This document shows positions 1-12,314 of a DNA stretch of 64,000 nucleotides, piece by piece. Below the pieces are notes generated by a model. The model ran no database searches and was not told the origin of the DNA. It saw only the letters and a list, made by a program, of their open reading frames with translations. Source of the DNA: Nectonema munidae (taxonomy: Eukaryota > Nematomorpha > Nectonematoida > Nectonematidae); the NCBI GenBank assembly GCA_030549495.1, contig JAUIRK010000920.1, positions 744,001-808,000 of the forward strand. Reading direction: 5' to 3'. A program made the position numbers and the translations under genes. Numbering within the stretch: the first letter of the stretch is position 1; every line of letters begins with the position of its first letter.

Positions 1-1127
1 TTGCTGCTGCATAGCTCTACACCGATTGAGTTAGTGTAAATGATGTTAATTTTTGAGTAATCCCCATGCTATAGGACACATCCAATTCTAAAATCATCGC
101 TTGTCTTATTATATATACCCGAAAAAAATGAATAGAATATATTTAGGAATATTTTTCAAAATAAGCCGATATTTCTCATATCATTTCATTTTTTAGTGAT
201 ATCACCGAAATGTGAGTTCTATTTTTATCTGTTTTCCAAACTACTTATTAGCTCTTTTTTTGCGATTCCATTTTACCCTTCTCCGATTCCATTTCCCCAT
301 TTTTCAATTATGATCATTATTATTTATCTTTTTGTATTGCACTTTATCATCTTTAGATTCTATTCTTTCATTATCAGTTTGGATGAAAAATTGTGAATAC
401 TTTTTTATAAATTTCAAAATCGTTCCAGTTTAATGAAATCCCGAATGTATAAGAATTTTTGGTATTTATGCGTTATCCCCACTCTAAAAAATTTTTCAAA
501 AAATTTTATTTGAATTTAAATAATGAGTAAAAATAATAAATTACTTGTTTAAAAAGGAGTCCAATACAAACTAATAAAAAAAGTCTAAATTATTCTACTA
601 TTTTAGTTGGCAAATTATCGTCTGCTTACTCAAAAAATATTATATAGTGTAACTAATGAAAATCATACAGCAAAAAAGTAATAATTTGTTCAATTTATTT
701 TCATAAATTAAATATATATATTTAATTATATATTTAAAATTATTAATTAATTAGTATTTTAAAATTATTAAGTTGGGAAAATTTTTTTCAAAAATTTTTT
801 AGAATTTTTTTGAATATTATCATTATAGGAAAGTTTCTAGATTATTCGAGAGAGAAATATCGAAGTCTGACTGTAAGAATTTTGTAAATAAGATATGAAG
901 CGTTTTGACAAAATTTTTTAATTTTTATTGTCTCGCGTAGTCTGCGTAGACCACTTACTTCTAATGTTAAAATGGCGACTCTCTTATAAAATCGCCAAAG
1001 TTTTTCCCATAGATTTTTTCTCGAACATCACATATGTGTCTTATAAACGGGTGGCTATTATGCCAGTGCATTTAAGATAAAAATGCCCTATTTCCAAATA
1101 ATATTATCTCGGAAAAAGATGTCAAAC
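1..1127. other. AT-rich DNA without recognisable gene
   Basis: Very AT-rich with long A/T runs. The only open frames are short and of low complexity. No repeat family, RNA gene or coding exon is recognised here. Confidence 0.6.
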
Positions 1128-1135
1128 ATAGGCGT

Positions 1136-1415
1136 CAGTGGCGGTATCAGAAATTTTTTATAGGGGGGACCGAAATCTATTTAATTTTTTTGCAATTTTG
1201 CTAAAAGTCTTTAGAGAATACGCCAGCTGTATTATGTCTTTTAGAATCACTAATTACCTATGTTTTCATATTTTTAACATTATTTTGCCATGAATAAATT
1301 GTAAAAATTTATTTTTTATAAGGGTATAAATTAGTAAGGGTAATTTTCGAAGCCATTTTTCATAGAGGGGAGGGGGGGCTAGGCCTATGATCCCCCCTCC
1401 TTGGATTCGCCACTG
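1136..1415. mobile_element. 280-bp hAT-type MITE with 8-bp target duplication
   Basis: The element starts CAGTGGCGG and ends with the inverse CGCCACTG, so it has short terminal inverted repeats of the CAGTGGCG type. It is flanked on both sides by the identical octamer ataggcgt (1128-1135 and 1416-1423), the duplication size made by hAT transposases. Just inside the ends are G-rich and C-rich runs. It has no coding capacity. The interior is related, in inverted orientation, to the segment at 34873-35120. The perfect duplication suggests an insertion that has not been scrambled since. Confidence 0.85.
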
Positions 1416-1423
1416 ATAGGCGT

Positions 1424-3395
1424 TCACTGAAATTTTGTCATGGTGCAACAAAGAATGGAAAATTATATTAGACAAAAAATATGAAAAAGTAACAGCATGA
1501 AACAAAATGAATGTTTATTAAACTTTTCATATATCAAAGTTGTTTGCTCAGAAAAATTTTTTAACTTCACACAAAAACATTTTATATTAAAACAAAATAT
1601 AAGTATTTAGATTGGTTTTAGTGTTAAAATTAAACTTTTTAAAATATATAATAAATAGAATTTTTCAATATTAAATTTGTTCCTTTGTCGCAGACATACA
1701 AAATTAACAAACTAAAAAATACAGTCTCTAAAGAAATAAATCAATAAATTCATAAAGATAGCTTACCATCTAACTAATACAATTAATACCTAACCACGTA
1801 AATATTGATCTATATAAAAAAATCAATAAAAAAGAAAAAAAAAATAATTCACAAGATATGGTGATATATTTAACTATTAATCTAACTAGTTTGTAATTTA
1901 ATAAAGACAAATTTTAGTTTGTAGGCTATATAACCAATAACCATGTATCTAACTCACAAAAAATGGCTTAATCATTACAATGCCCATCTAAAATAAGGAG
2001 GATGACAATTTATGTCGAGAAAATATTCACAAATATATAGGCAAATATATTTTCTTTATGTATTGAGACATTTTTCTTCATCCCCACAAATTTAAGTCTG
2101 GCATGTAAGTATAAAATCAAATGAATAAATAAAAATCTTACATTTTGGATAAATTTTGTTGCTTTTCAGGTTCTAAAAAAAACAAAAAAAAAGTTCATAC
2201 ATCTGATCAATCCTTGCGTTAACCTTTTGCTGCTGATATATGGATAACAATGACAAGTTTTGATCTATCGCACAAGGCAGCATCAGTTGAGATTTTATTT
2301 TGCACACTTGTTTGGATAACAAATAGAGATAAAACAAAAATTGTTCATTATAAAAAATTTTTTTTTACCCTTTTTGCTGCTAACCAAAAATGAGATATAA
2401 TTAAATAATGTTAGTCGTTTTTAGCTACAAATAATTTTATGTTTAATTCTTTGAAGAATGGAAACAAAAATGAAACTATTAAAGATAAAAAATAGTCGAT
2501 TCTTGGGCTGAACCGTTGCCAAAAGACCAATAACAGAGATTAAAGCGAGTTCGATGAGTCGGTTGTTTGCTGCTGATTTTTATAGAAGCTAAATGTTATA
2601 CTTATGGAAATTTTTAAATACCTGGGTTCTTGTGGCTTCTAATTTCAAATTCATTTCAAGGTTCTTTATGTCCAATATCTTCCCATATGCGACACATTTA
2701 TTAAAAGTTGAAATTTTAAACCAGTGGTATCCAAATTACACTCGGCTGGCAGCATGTGACCCTTACTTTTATTGTCAAATGCTGGTGCGCTTTATTTTTT
2801 GAAATAGTCCCTAATTAATTCTACTTAGTAACTATTAGTAAGCTAACTCTAGTAAATAATCTTTTTGCATTTTTTGAAAGGGAGTAATATATGAAGCCAG
2901 ACACGAGTATAGACTACTGTCAATCATGATCTCCTCCACCTTACAACTCAACACATGTTTAACCTATTTTATGATAAATGTTCTTCGTGTTTTATATGAA
3001 AAGATAATTTTACGAATGTAGTATTTAATTTTTCTTTATTTTTAACGATAGTTGATCATTTTTACTAATAAATGATAATAGTAAATTTGTATTAAAAAAC
3101 AATATGTCGCTCTAAGTCCATTTTTTTCTAGGTGCGCGGTGCGCAAAAAAAGGTTTAAAAAAAGCTTTAAATTATAAAAATAACCCTTTCAGAACTTTTA
3201 CCTCTATATTATAAGCAATGAAGCAAAATAAAGTTGATAAATTAACTACAAATAAATTTTTTTTCTACAAAAAAATGTATATACCTAGTCCAAACTCTAT
3301 AATGATTTTTCTTTGTTTATTCCTCTCAACAAAGATTCATCAACTGCCTTATTTCAAAAATGCTTGCAGAGAGTTATATATCAGTTAAAAAAATG
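1424..3395. other. AT-rich DNA, no gene seen
   Basis: Only short AT-rich open frames. The word TTTTGCTGCTGAT or close variants recurs at about 2225, 2385 and 2567 without forming a tandem array. No exon, RNA gene or transposon end could be supported. Confidence 0.5.
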
Positions 3396-3399
3396 AAGC

Positions 3400-4180
3400 A
3401 TCAAAAATAGAGCACTGACGATCTGTTAGATTCGATTCCAAAGAAGGATCAAATTTATTTAAAATGGAGAAAAGATGAAGTAAATATAAATATTAAAAAT
3501 AAATGCTTGAAAGAAAACTCTTTTTTTTTGAATGCAATGCAAGTTTAATGAGTGTCAAGATAACAAATCTTTCTGGAAGATTATTAACTCTCTAAAAGAT
3601 CTCGACTCAAGCCTCTCTGGAATTTAATGATCAATTTATCACTGAAGAATCAACCTTAAGCACAGTATTCTCTGATTATTTTTATTATTAATTTTCTGCA
3701 GTAACTACACTCTTCTCTTACTTCAGCTTCATTCAATAAGTACTTACCTTCAACAAAAGCCAATTTTCACTCAGAGAAATTTCATTAAATGATGTTTTGA
3801 TGGCTCCACCTTAAACATTTAAAAGACAGCAAATGTGAAGATTATAAGGGAATTTCATTTGTTGATGTCAAAAGTGAAGCAAATATTTGATCACCTATTT
3901 TCATGAGAGCTTTCATTTCCTCTCCATCCCTCAACATATTTCTTGATGTTTTAGATATGCACAATAATTCATATACCCCAAAAGGTACTTTTGATATTAT
4001 TGTTATTATATTATTATTATTATAGACCGATTACAATTATAAGTTCTATTTCTAGACTTTTTAGAAAAAATAATTTTTCCAAATATCAATAAGTTTTTGG
4101 CAAAAAATAATTTACCCGCAAACTATCAAATTGGTTATAGAAAAGCGATTTCTTCTGAAAAAATGTGTAATTACTAGCTT
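3400..4180 (+). mobile_element. Decayed non-LTR retrotransposon (CR1/L2-like reverse transcriptase fragment)
   Basis: Translated pieces resemble the linker and 5' part of a LINE reverse transcriptase. Near 3575-3620 there is a FWKIINSLKDL-like stretch typical of the segment before the RT. At 4024-4170 there is an RPITIISSISRLF stretch followed, after a frame slip, by EKIIF, NINKFLAKNNLP and YQIGYRKAISSE, which match the finger motifs YRPISLLS, FEKI and QFGFRKGRST of LINE RTs. Several frames are needed, stops are frequent, and neither the YADD core nor the ends survive. This is an old, 5'- and 3'-truncated copy. Confidence 0.6.
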
Positions 4181-6435
4181 TTTGTTGAATGTCTCTTTTT
4201 TTAAATCCTTCCTAAAAACGAGACATCAAACAGTCTTCATAAATAATAATGAACGTTCATCTTCACGGTCATAATACAGTTCAAAACATTTTCACGGAAA
4301 ATGGCTAACTTTTTTTTTCTCCTTTTTAAATTTCACAATTGAGATGGTATTTTTAAACTTTGAAGAATGAATACTTACTTTGGCTTTATATTTACTGCTT
4401 CAAGAGGATAATAAATGTGAAACTGGAAACTATCTTTGAAAGTTTTTTAACTAACAAAATTATTTTTATGATTCCATTTTATTTCAGATGTTTAAATAAA
4501 TTTACCTTAAAAATTTTGTATGAAGAAAAATAAATTTTTTTGTTATATACTATAAATAATTTTTGTAAACATTAATAATAAACATATTTTTCCGTTCTTT
4601 AAAACTTTTGTCTTTACTCGTGTTTCTCATTTTACTATCTATCCCTGAACTAACGACAACTCATCCAGGAGCACATGATTTCCGACTCAATTAACTTTAA
4701 TCATGAACTCACTAGTAAGTTACGACTTTGAAAAAACCAGAACCTCCTCTAGATACTCCTGCAAAAGGATGCTTCCATTCTGTAATTTTGAAAAATCCAT
4801 GCAACCAATTTTTTATTAACCAATTTTTAACTGTTAATTTTTTTTACTCCAAATATTTTCATGTTTCTCATTTACAGCATTTATTGCTGATGAATCACCT
4901 CTCTTCATCAAACACCTTCTTAAAAAAAACCTTTTTCATTCTTTTTCTTCTGATGAACAGTCTTCAATTGAACATTTTTTTGTGATTTCTAATTGAAATT
5001 TTGAAATAGAATTTAGAACATTAATTTTGCATTCTTGGAAAAATAAACTTACTTATCCTAGAAGATTTTTACTAAATTTTAATCGAAATATCTTGTGAAA
5101 TGGAGAGGTATTGGGAATAATATTTAATTGATAAAATTGTTCAGTATCGTGAATGTTGATCTGTGCAATAACAGTAATTTGGGGAGATGCAATGTCAAGT
5201 TTATAGATGTTCATTTTTTTTGAAATATTTTTCCTTAGTCAAAGTGTGTAATAAGGCATCTTGGGTAATGCCTAGATGTGTTTAATGGAAATAAAGGCTG
5301 CATACATATAAAATGAAAATTTACCAAATTCAGAAGCAAGAAAGAGAGGAATACGCTTACAAGCATATAAACATTTTCATAGCCAACGTTAAAGATGTGG
5401 AACACTCTTTCTTGTCTAAAACACACAAAAAGGGTTTTCACTACAATTTATCTGAATAATGGCAAACTTTTGAAGATGATTTCAATTTAAAAACGGAAAT
5501 CATGTATTACAATATATACATATATAAGATAAGATTTACACCTTCAAATGGCTTACATTCATAAAAAAAATAGGCAAAATAGCATCGATTGGAAGACATC
5601 CAATTCAAAAATCTGATTTTTGTGTGTAGATTTAATGTTTACGAATAAAATGGCGACAATTTATGGCCTGTGACAGAATATAGATGGAAAAGAATAATAA
5701 AAAAATTAACAAAAAAAAAAGTAAAATTAATTAATTTTTTTTTAATATTTATTTTCCTTCGCTCTTATTACTCGTCATATTTTTTGGTATTTTGAATGTG
5801 GCCAAAATTTCAATCGTTTTTTTGAACATTCATACCTTTTCTTCTTAAAATGTGAGCAATAAGCAATTTCAAATAAGTCGAAGGCAGATATAAAATTTTT
5901 TATCAGCTAATATCCAATATATTTTTGGAATCACTTTAATGAAAAAATAAACTATGTATTAAACATATATTCTACTCAAGTTTTACACGATGAAAAAATT
6001 TATTCTTCAAGTTAAATTTTATTATATGACATCTTTCTAAAAATTTACATCCCCTTCTTGGGCCAAGTGTAAAGCTTATTCCCGAAATGTATACATGGCA
6101 TAAATTCAAGGTTAAGATATATTTGTGAAAAATTTTGCCAAATAATAGTTTAATTATTTTTTATTAAAGAATTTTCTTTTGTGGTTTAACTTGATAAATA
6201 AATGTAAGTGAAAAAGCGAACATCATTTTTGATTTAGGCACTATCTATTTATTAACTGATAAATGAAAAAATATTTGTATCGTTCCATTTCGAATCCTTG
6301 AAAAATCTGTGCGTTAATGCATTTTTCGTAGCTCCGAAATGATACTTTGGGTTCAGGCCCATCTCGAAATCATCAAGGCTAAAGGTTAATTGAAAAGCTT
6401 TCTTACTCGTTGATTCAAATCGCGAAAGAAACGTT
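4181..6435. other. AT-rich DNA, no convincing gene
   Basis: Open frames at 4728-4985 (plus) and 5235-5441 (minus) are rich in F, L, S and N with no recognisable motif and are probably chance. Nothing else stands out. Confidence 0.45.
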
Positions 6436-6469
6436 GTTATAAATAAGAGAGTTCAAGAAATCCTACTTC

Positions 6470-6493
6470 TTCTTCTTCTTCTTCTTCTTCTTC
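6470..6493 (+). repeat. (CTT)n microsatellite
   Basis: About eight CTT units in a row, followed by GT-rich DNA. It opens a segment (about 6440-6900) that is clearly less AT-rich than its surroundings and has a few CpGs, but in which no exon is recognised. It might be the edge of an unseen gene or an old repeat. Confidence 0.8.
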
Positions 6494-7129
6494 GAGTTAA
6501 GAAAGTATGGCGTGTGTATGTGTGTGTGGGTAAACGGGAACATTTCTTTCTCCATGCATTCCATTGCATGATGAAAAGAACAAAAGGCAACTTATGAGAG
6601 ATCAGATCAAAACGTTCTCTCTTGTTTCCAACGCAACAACAAATCCCTTCTTGTCATATATCGTCGTATTGGAGGATGCCCGAATTTGTCATTTTCATGC
6701 TGACACGAAGAAAGACAAGCGTATCTCCTCATTCCCCCGCATTAGTTGGGAGGAGTAGGCAGAACGCGAAATACCGACACAACGTACACCCCGGGCAGAA
6801 TAAAGCGGCAATTATGCCACGAAAACAACGATGACATGCAACACAGTTTCCTCTGAAATTCATGAACACCCATCCTTGTTCTTATACTGAACACAACATA
6901 TATAATGCAGACCTTTACCTATATGCCAGGGAGGAAGACAAAGCTCTGATATAATTGAAAATAGAAAAATATGATGGTCTAACTCTAACAGATGATTATA
7001 ACAATTTTGAGGAATTGCATTTTACTCACACACCACGCACTCAGTGGCGTTGCGAACTTTGACGCAGCGAATGAGCGCTTTAAGCTGGAAAGATGGCAGA
7101 ACACAGTGCTAATAGTGTGCTTGGAGAGC

Positions 7130-8281
7130 ATACCATATACTTGTTTGTGTGCCAAAGGCTGGCAAGAAGAGCGGCAAACCCAGTGACCTACGCCTATCAG
7201 TCCTTGCCTGAGCAAAGTGTATGACAAATTAATGTTTGGATTACTCGTTGTTTGGTGCAAGGAGCATGCAATAATCCCAGAAGAACAGTTTGGATTTAAA
7301 AAAGGACTGTCAACAAATCATGCTCTGCTTACCTTGTAAAAGCTTGAATGAAGTTTGCCTCTACGTAGACTTGATATCTTACGACCTGGAGAAGGCTTTT
7401 GATACAGTCTGGCATGATGGTTTGCTGTTCAAACATTAGTAGCATGTTTGTGCCATCATGCATCTTCAAGGTATTTTACAGTTTCCTTTCTCAACGCACA
7501 TTCCAGATCAGAATAAATAACGAATTTTGCAGGAGAATAAGCCTAGGACGCGGGGTCACCCAAGGTTCACCTCTAAGCCCTCTTCTGTTCAACATCTACA
7601 TATCTGACTTAGGGACTCTTTCAATAAGTCAATCTATGCTATGATAATCAGTTTCGCAGACAACATGCGTATATTAATCCGCTAAGCGTGTACCGCGTAT
7701 TTGCAAACACCTTACGGACGTAAATACCATATTAGGGAGGTATTTCACTGGATGGAACCTTAAGGTGAATTACTCTAAATGCAAGTTCATCATCATCTTT
7801 GACGCTAATTGTCCCAAGAATAATTCGCCAACTATAGGGAATATTTCGCGAGTTGGCCACTTTTATTTAGGAAAAAGCCACATTCCGTGGTGCCGGTTTT
7901 TTATCCTGGTTTTCTTCCACCGAAGAATTCAAAGGTTTTTACGGTCAGGTTCTCGACGTCCTATAAAGAAAATAAAGAAGTGCTCTGGCGACCCGATTCT
8001 AACCTTGTTAGTAATCAAGTTATCACTAGACATTATGATTGTTTCCCAAATTGGGAGCGTTCGGTTTAGGATTGTATCGTTCACTCAGCTGTATTTATAT
8101 ATTTGTAAACTAATATATATATAGCAAGGTATAGCTATGCAGTAACAAGGGCCGGTAGGCTTTTAGTGGGATAGAAAGTCCAGGTAGACCTGGACTCAGC
8201 ATATCGGGCGGGCAACGATATCCGAAAAGATGGGTGCCAATGTCACAAACAACTTAATTAATTAATTAATTAATTAATTGA
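7130..8281 (+). mobile_element. LINE fragment: reverse transcriptase and 3' end (Jockey/R1-like)
   Basis: Reading through several frames the segment shows VPKAGKKSGKPSDLR, LSKVYDKLM, IIPEEQFGFKKGLSTNHALL, then NNEFCRRISLGRGVTQGSPL followed by SPLLFNIYISDL, and a core ISFADN in place of the usual FADD. The order is that of LINE RT motifs 0 to 5. At least four frame changes or stops interrupt it, and the D-to-N change in the core would kill catalysis. The tail continues through a hairpin-rich 3' region (8161-8255) into a TTAA tetranucleotide array (8256-8281), which probably marks the 3' end. The 5' part is missing. Confidence 0.75.
8161..8255 (+). repeat. Hairpin-bearing LINE 3' end, copy 1
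   Basis: The segment contains AGTCCAGG TAGA CCTGGACT, a perfect 8-bp stem with a 4-base loop, followed by a second possible small stem at about 8218-8231 (ATATCC/GGGT side less perfect). The same block recurs at 25747-25845. Its place directly after the reverse transcriptase and before the TTAA tail suggests it is the 3' untranslated region that the LINE's own enzyme recognises. Confidence 0.65.
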
Positions 8282-9229
8282 TTCCAGGATAGTCCTTAAT
8301 CTTTTAAAAAAGAATCCACGATTTTAAATTGTTCTAGGAGAAAATGCTTATAACAACAAAAGGCTAACAATTCATTGATGCGTGTATGATGATGAATGAC
8401 ATATAAAATATCCAATCAAAATGTGACTCTTGGTAATAAAGATGTAAACTGCGAAACGGGTATGAGAGCGATAAAAATTAACAGGCTTCATATACCCAAG
8501 TTGCTTGTGCTACACCACTATACTTAACATATCGTCATATATTATTTTTATAAATACAATTAACGTTTTGTTTCTGCATTAATATCCATTTTTATTTTTA
8601 AAATAAATATGAAATTTATATAATATATTTTTGTAAAACTCATTTATAGGTTATAATTGTAAGTTATTTTTTAAAATGCCGCTTTGATCAAGATTGAACA
8701 TATATAAAAACTATTATAAACTAATTCATTTTATTATAAATTTGCAATAAAAAATATAATATGTACTTAAAATAAAATAGTTTATTTTTTTGGTTAAAAA
8801 AAATTAATAGTGCAGCCACAAAAATATCATTTTTTTGCATAAAAATTAATAACTAAAAAAGTTTACCAAAAAATGAACAACAATATTATATAATATTAAA
8901 AATCGCATTATAATAAATTACTTTCATAACAAAAAAACATATTAAAACTTTATTATAAATTCAAAATTGAGTTGATTTAAAAGTTGTTAGATTTTTCGTT
9001 CAAAAAAGAAATTAAATTTTCTTATATCTTTGGAGGTAAAATTGTTTTTGTTCATCTTGATTGGATTGGAAATAAGATTTGATAATCTTGACAAAAAAAG
9101 TAAACATCATTATTTTCTTCGAAATCCAGGTAAATTTCTTCAATCGTTTTTTCCTTTTTTTTAGACTCCAACCATGATCCACCACTTTTTGAGTAGGTAG
9201 AATTGACTTTATCAATTTCTTCAATATCC

Positions 9230-10689
9230 GTTAAACATGTTTTCTTCATAGATGAAAAAGTCAATAACCTCCCAAATTGTTGTCTTGTCATTTTTAAAAT
9301 CTAACCTTAAACTTTGTAGATAATTAGAAGATTAATATTTAAATTAATAAAAGGTATTTATGAGTTATGGAAACCTTCGCAATGATTATTAGTTCTCATT
9401 TTACGTTTGAAAACTGACCACATTTCATATGGAAAAATTTCAAACCATGTGTTTTCGAAATATATAAAAAATTCTTCCATTTTTAACTCTTTAAAAACTT
9501 TTTTAAATTTTCCACAAACAATTTTAACCTAAAAAAATTAATTTAATTTTATATACATCAACAAGTGCTTACTTTTTGAACAGGCAGAAAACCTATAGCT
9601 AAAAACATTTTAAAACATTTTCTAAAGTTTTCATTTTTTATATAAAGTGGTCCAAATCCAAGTGATATAAGCTTGCGTGAAATGAAAGTAGCAGCCTAAG
9701 TATTTGGCTGATGGAAAAGTCTAATATAACAAAAATTAATTAAAAGCTACAAAAAGTGCTCAAATTACCTTTTTAGCTGCTGATATTATTGCCATTTCAA
9801 AATCTCCACAAACATATTTTAAATTTTCAAAATTTATGTTATTTTTTAAGTGTTCAAAAACTTTTCTAAAAAATATTAATGAAGTTTTTTAAAATAAAGC
9901 TAAAATAATATTACACATAAGTTTCTTCTTTTTGACTGCAAAGTAAACAATGGATGACAGGAATCTGGATTCTGTTGTGCATTGCATGTATTGTAAAAAT
10001 TTGCATAAAATGTTTAGGTGACTTTTTAAATGTTCCGTCAATGTAAATTGCTTCAGCATTACAAACACTTTTCAAATGATTAAAGACTTCACCATAAAAA
10101 ATAATGATTCTTTCCCTATCAAAGATGGCATCATTTTGTTTAAATAATGTCCCCGAGCAAAAATGATATTTTTCAGGGATGCTGAAATAAATACTATCTG
10201 GATTTTTTCACGTTTTCTATTATATCTTATATTTCTTAATACATTTTGTTTTTTTAGCAGACATCTTTTATCAGCACTGAGTGTAGAAATATTTTCTCTA
10301 TTAAAAAACAAAAATAAAATTAGCAAGAAACTAATATAAGGGTTTACCTATATATTTGACTTGTTGATTTAAAACTATTTCTCGCTTCATTTTTTATTTT
10401 CTCATTAAAAAGTTCCATTTCGCTGTTTTCTTCATGATTGTGAGGAACATACTTTTTAATACAATTTGCAATATTTTTTTTAAAAATAATTCTTCCTAAA
10501 AAAAATTAAAACATTATAACCTTTATGGTATTTTTTAAAACCCCAAAGCAATTAATTAAAATTATTTCAAATTTATATCTAAAATTTTAAAAGTACCTGG
10601 ACACTTTTTTAAACGGTGTTTCGTACATTGATATAAGATCGTTGTTTGATATTTTTTTGTTTATAATAGGTATAACCGTTGAAAAACAT
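9230..10689 (-). mobile_element. Mutator-like (MULE) transposase gene with FLYWCH finger and five short introns
   Basis: Exons read on the minus strand, all with GT-AG borders: about 10689-10597, 10495-10348, 10297-9915, 9865-9769, 9720-9573 and 9528 downward, giving introns of 101, 50, 49, 48 and 44 bp. Exon 1-2 shows a FLYWCH zinc finger (YQCTKHRLKKCP, then HNHEE). Exon 3 carries the first catalytic Asp in AIYIDGTFKKSPKHFMQIF. Exon 4 carries KYVCGDFEMAIISAAKK, exon 5 SAKYLGCYFHFTQA and LGFGPLYIKNENFRKC, exon 6 FFIYFENTWFE and MRTNNHCEGFHN; TTIWEVIDFFIYEEN follows. These are the motifs of MULE transposases in order. I see three frame slips or stops (exon 1, exon 3, exon 5) and an unresolved join near 9360-9310, so the copy is dead but fairly young. 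Ends and TIRs were not found. Confidence 0.8.
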
Positions 10690-10799
10690 TTTGAAAGAAA
10701 ATGAAATAAATAAACAACAAATATTAAAATAGTTCATAAAAATATTGTGGAAATAATTAACTAGAATTAAAACTCTGCAAGTCTCTATTATGCTAACAT

Positions 10800-11392
10800 G
10801 ATAAATGTTAGCCTTTTGTCGTTTTAAGCCCTTTCTCCGTCAACCATTTTAAATATGTCTTCACCTTGTGGTAGTATGAAGCGGCTTGCAAAAGAGAAAT
10901 TCTTCTTTCATATCGCCTGCTTCTTGATATCTTACATACACCATCAGTTGAGCATCATTACTGTCCATCGTTTCATCCAACTGAAGACTAAATTGACCAC
11001 TCTTTTCTCAATTAATTGACTTTTGATATCGTTTAACATGTCAACAATGCGAGAATGAAATGTGTCAACCGGCAATGGTATCTCTTCAATTTTCTTGCCA
11101 ACATCATCTCACATACTGTTCTGACCATGTCAATAGCGGCTCGCTTCACTATATCTTCTCCGATTGTGTGGGACTTTTTCTGTTTTGCAATTTTTCAGGC
11201 TGCCCTTTGTCACTTGGGGTATCAAATCTCTGGCGCTTAATTTGCATTTCCTTTTTCTCGAAGAATTTTCTGTCACTGGTAGAAAACGTAGCATGTTTAG
11301 TTTCAAGATGACGCTTCACTTTATTTTCTTTCATCGACTCGTTGCTAAGCACTTCCATACAAAAGACACATTGGGGCTTTGATACACCATGA
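10800..11392 (-). mobile_element. hAT transposase N-terminal fragment (BED finger, SCAND3/ZBED-like)
   Basis: On the minus strand the frame begins PQCVFCMEVLSNESMKENKV and goes on KRHLETKH, a BED zinc finger of the C-x2-C...H-x3-5-H type with the LSNESMKPSKLKRHLETKH signature seen in SCAND3/ZBED5-type hAT proteins. Downstream come VKRAAIDMVRTVCEMMLARK and, in shifted frames, LPVDTFHSRIVDMLNDIKSQ, which match the helix region before the first catalytic Asp. Several frame changes follow and the rest of the transposase is gone, the neighbouring MULE starting near 10690. It is an old fragment. Confidence 0.65.
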
Positions 11393-11714
11393 TTTTTAAT
11401 TCTGGAAATCCGTGATTGAGAAATTCTTCTATATATCGACGTTTGTGATTTCTACTTCTACGTTTGACTGTACAAATATTATAGACATATGCTAAATAAC
11501 ATCAATATAGCTTTAACTGGATACTCCAAATATTTATTCATGATTACTATTTTTAACCACAATAAAGTTATTCTTTTCTACTAAAATATTTCTTTTTAAT
11601 TTTAACTGTTAAATAAATTTTTTTTTCGGAATTTTGTATTCTTTCCAAAGTTTCTAATTGGTTATTTGAATGGATTTGTTTTGAATATTTATAAAAAAAA
11701 AAATAAAAATAAAA

Positions 11715-11802
11715 AAGACCAACTTAAAATGAGATAGGACAAACATAAAATGAAAAAGGACAAATTTAAAGTGAAAAAAGACGAGCGTAAAATGAAAAGT
11801 CC
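11715..11802 (+). repeat. Degenerate tandem repeat of about 20-23 bp
   Basis: Four to five units of the form GACAAACNTAAARTGAAAAA follow one another. A single related unit occurs at 48786-48813 (AACAAACTTAAAGTGAAAAA). The repeat sits at the downstream edge of a LINE fragment, so it may be part of that element's 3' region. Confidence 0.6.
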
Positions 11803-11864
11803 CATTCTCTGCAATTTGAAAACCCAAATACCTGAAACTACTTACTTAGTTCAATCTTTTTCCA

Positions 11865-12240
11865 TTCCCGTCTACAACTTTAACCGATACATTTCCACTT
11901 CTACTACATACCATGGTTTCAGTTTTGTTAGCATTTACCTTTAAGCCTACGTTTTCTAAACACGTTTGCCACAGGACAATTCAATTTTGTAGCTTTTCCT
12001 TACTGTCGGCCAGAATCAACAAATCATCAGCAAACAGCAACTCCCAAAGTTCTTCTGCACTGAGCTCTTCAGAAACTACACCTAAAATGATGGTTAACAA
12101 AAGTGAGCTCAGAGCTGTGTACATTTCCATTACTAACCTTACTAATCTTTCTGGTACTTCTTTCTTCCTTAAACAAGCATAACGTAGATCTCTAGGTACC
12201 CTGTCATAAGCTTGAATAAATAAAGAATAATAAGAATAAA
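11865..12240 (-). mobile_element. LINE reverse transcriptase fragment (RTE/Nimb-like)
   Basis: The minus strand reads AYDRVPRDLRYACLRKKEVP, ERLVRLVMEMYT, EELWELLFADDLLILADS and KEKLQN, then after a stop CLENVGLKVNANKTETMVCS and VSSFRYLGF. KAYDRVPR, FADD and LKVNxxKTE are hallmark motifs of one widespread LINE group. The segment between VMEMYT and VVSEEL is shortened, removing the usual GVxQGSALSPLLF block. It is a truncated copy; a C-terminal piece of the same kind of LINE lies at 31190-31615. Confidence 0.8.
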
Positions 12241-12314
12241 TAAGATTGAATGGAAACAAATGTGTGAATGTAATAATGAGATATCGACAATAATCAATGA
12301 AAACCAGCACCAAA

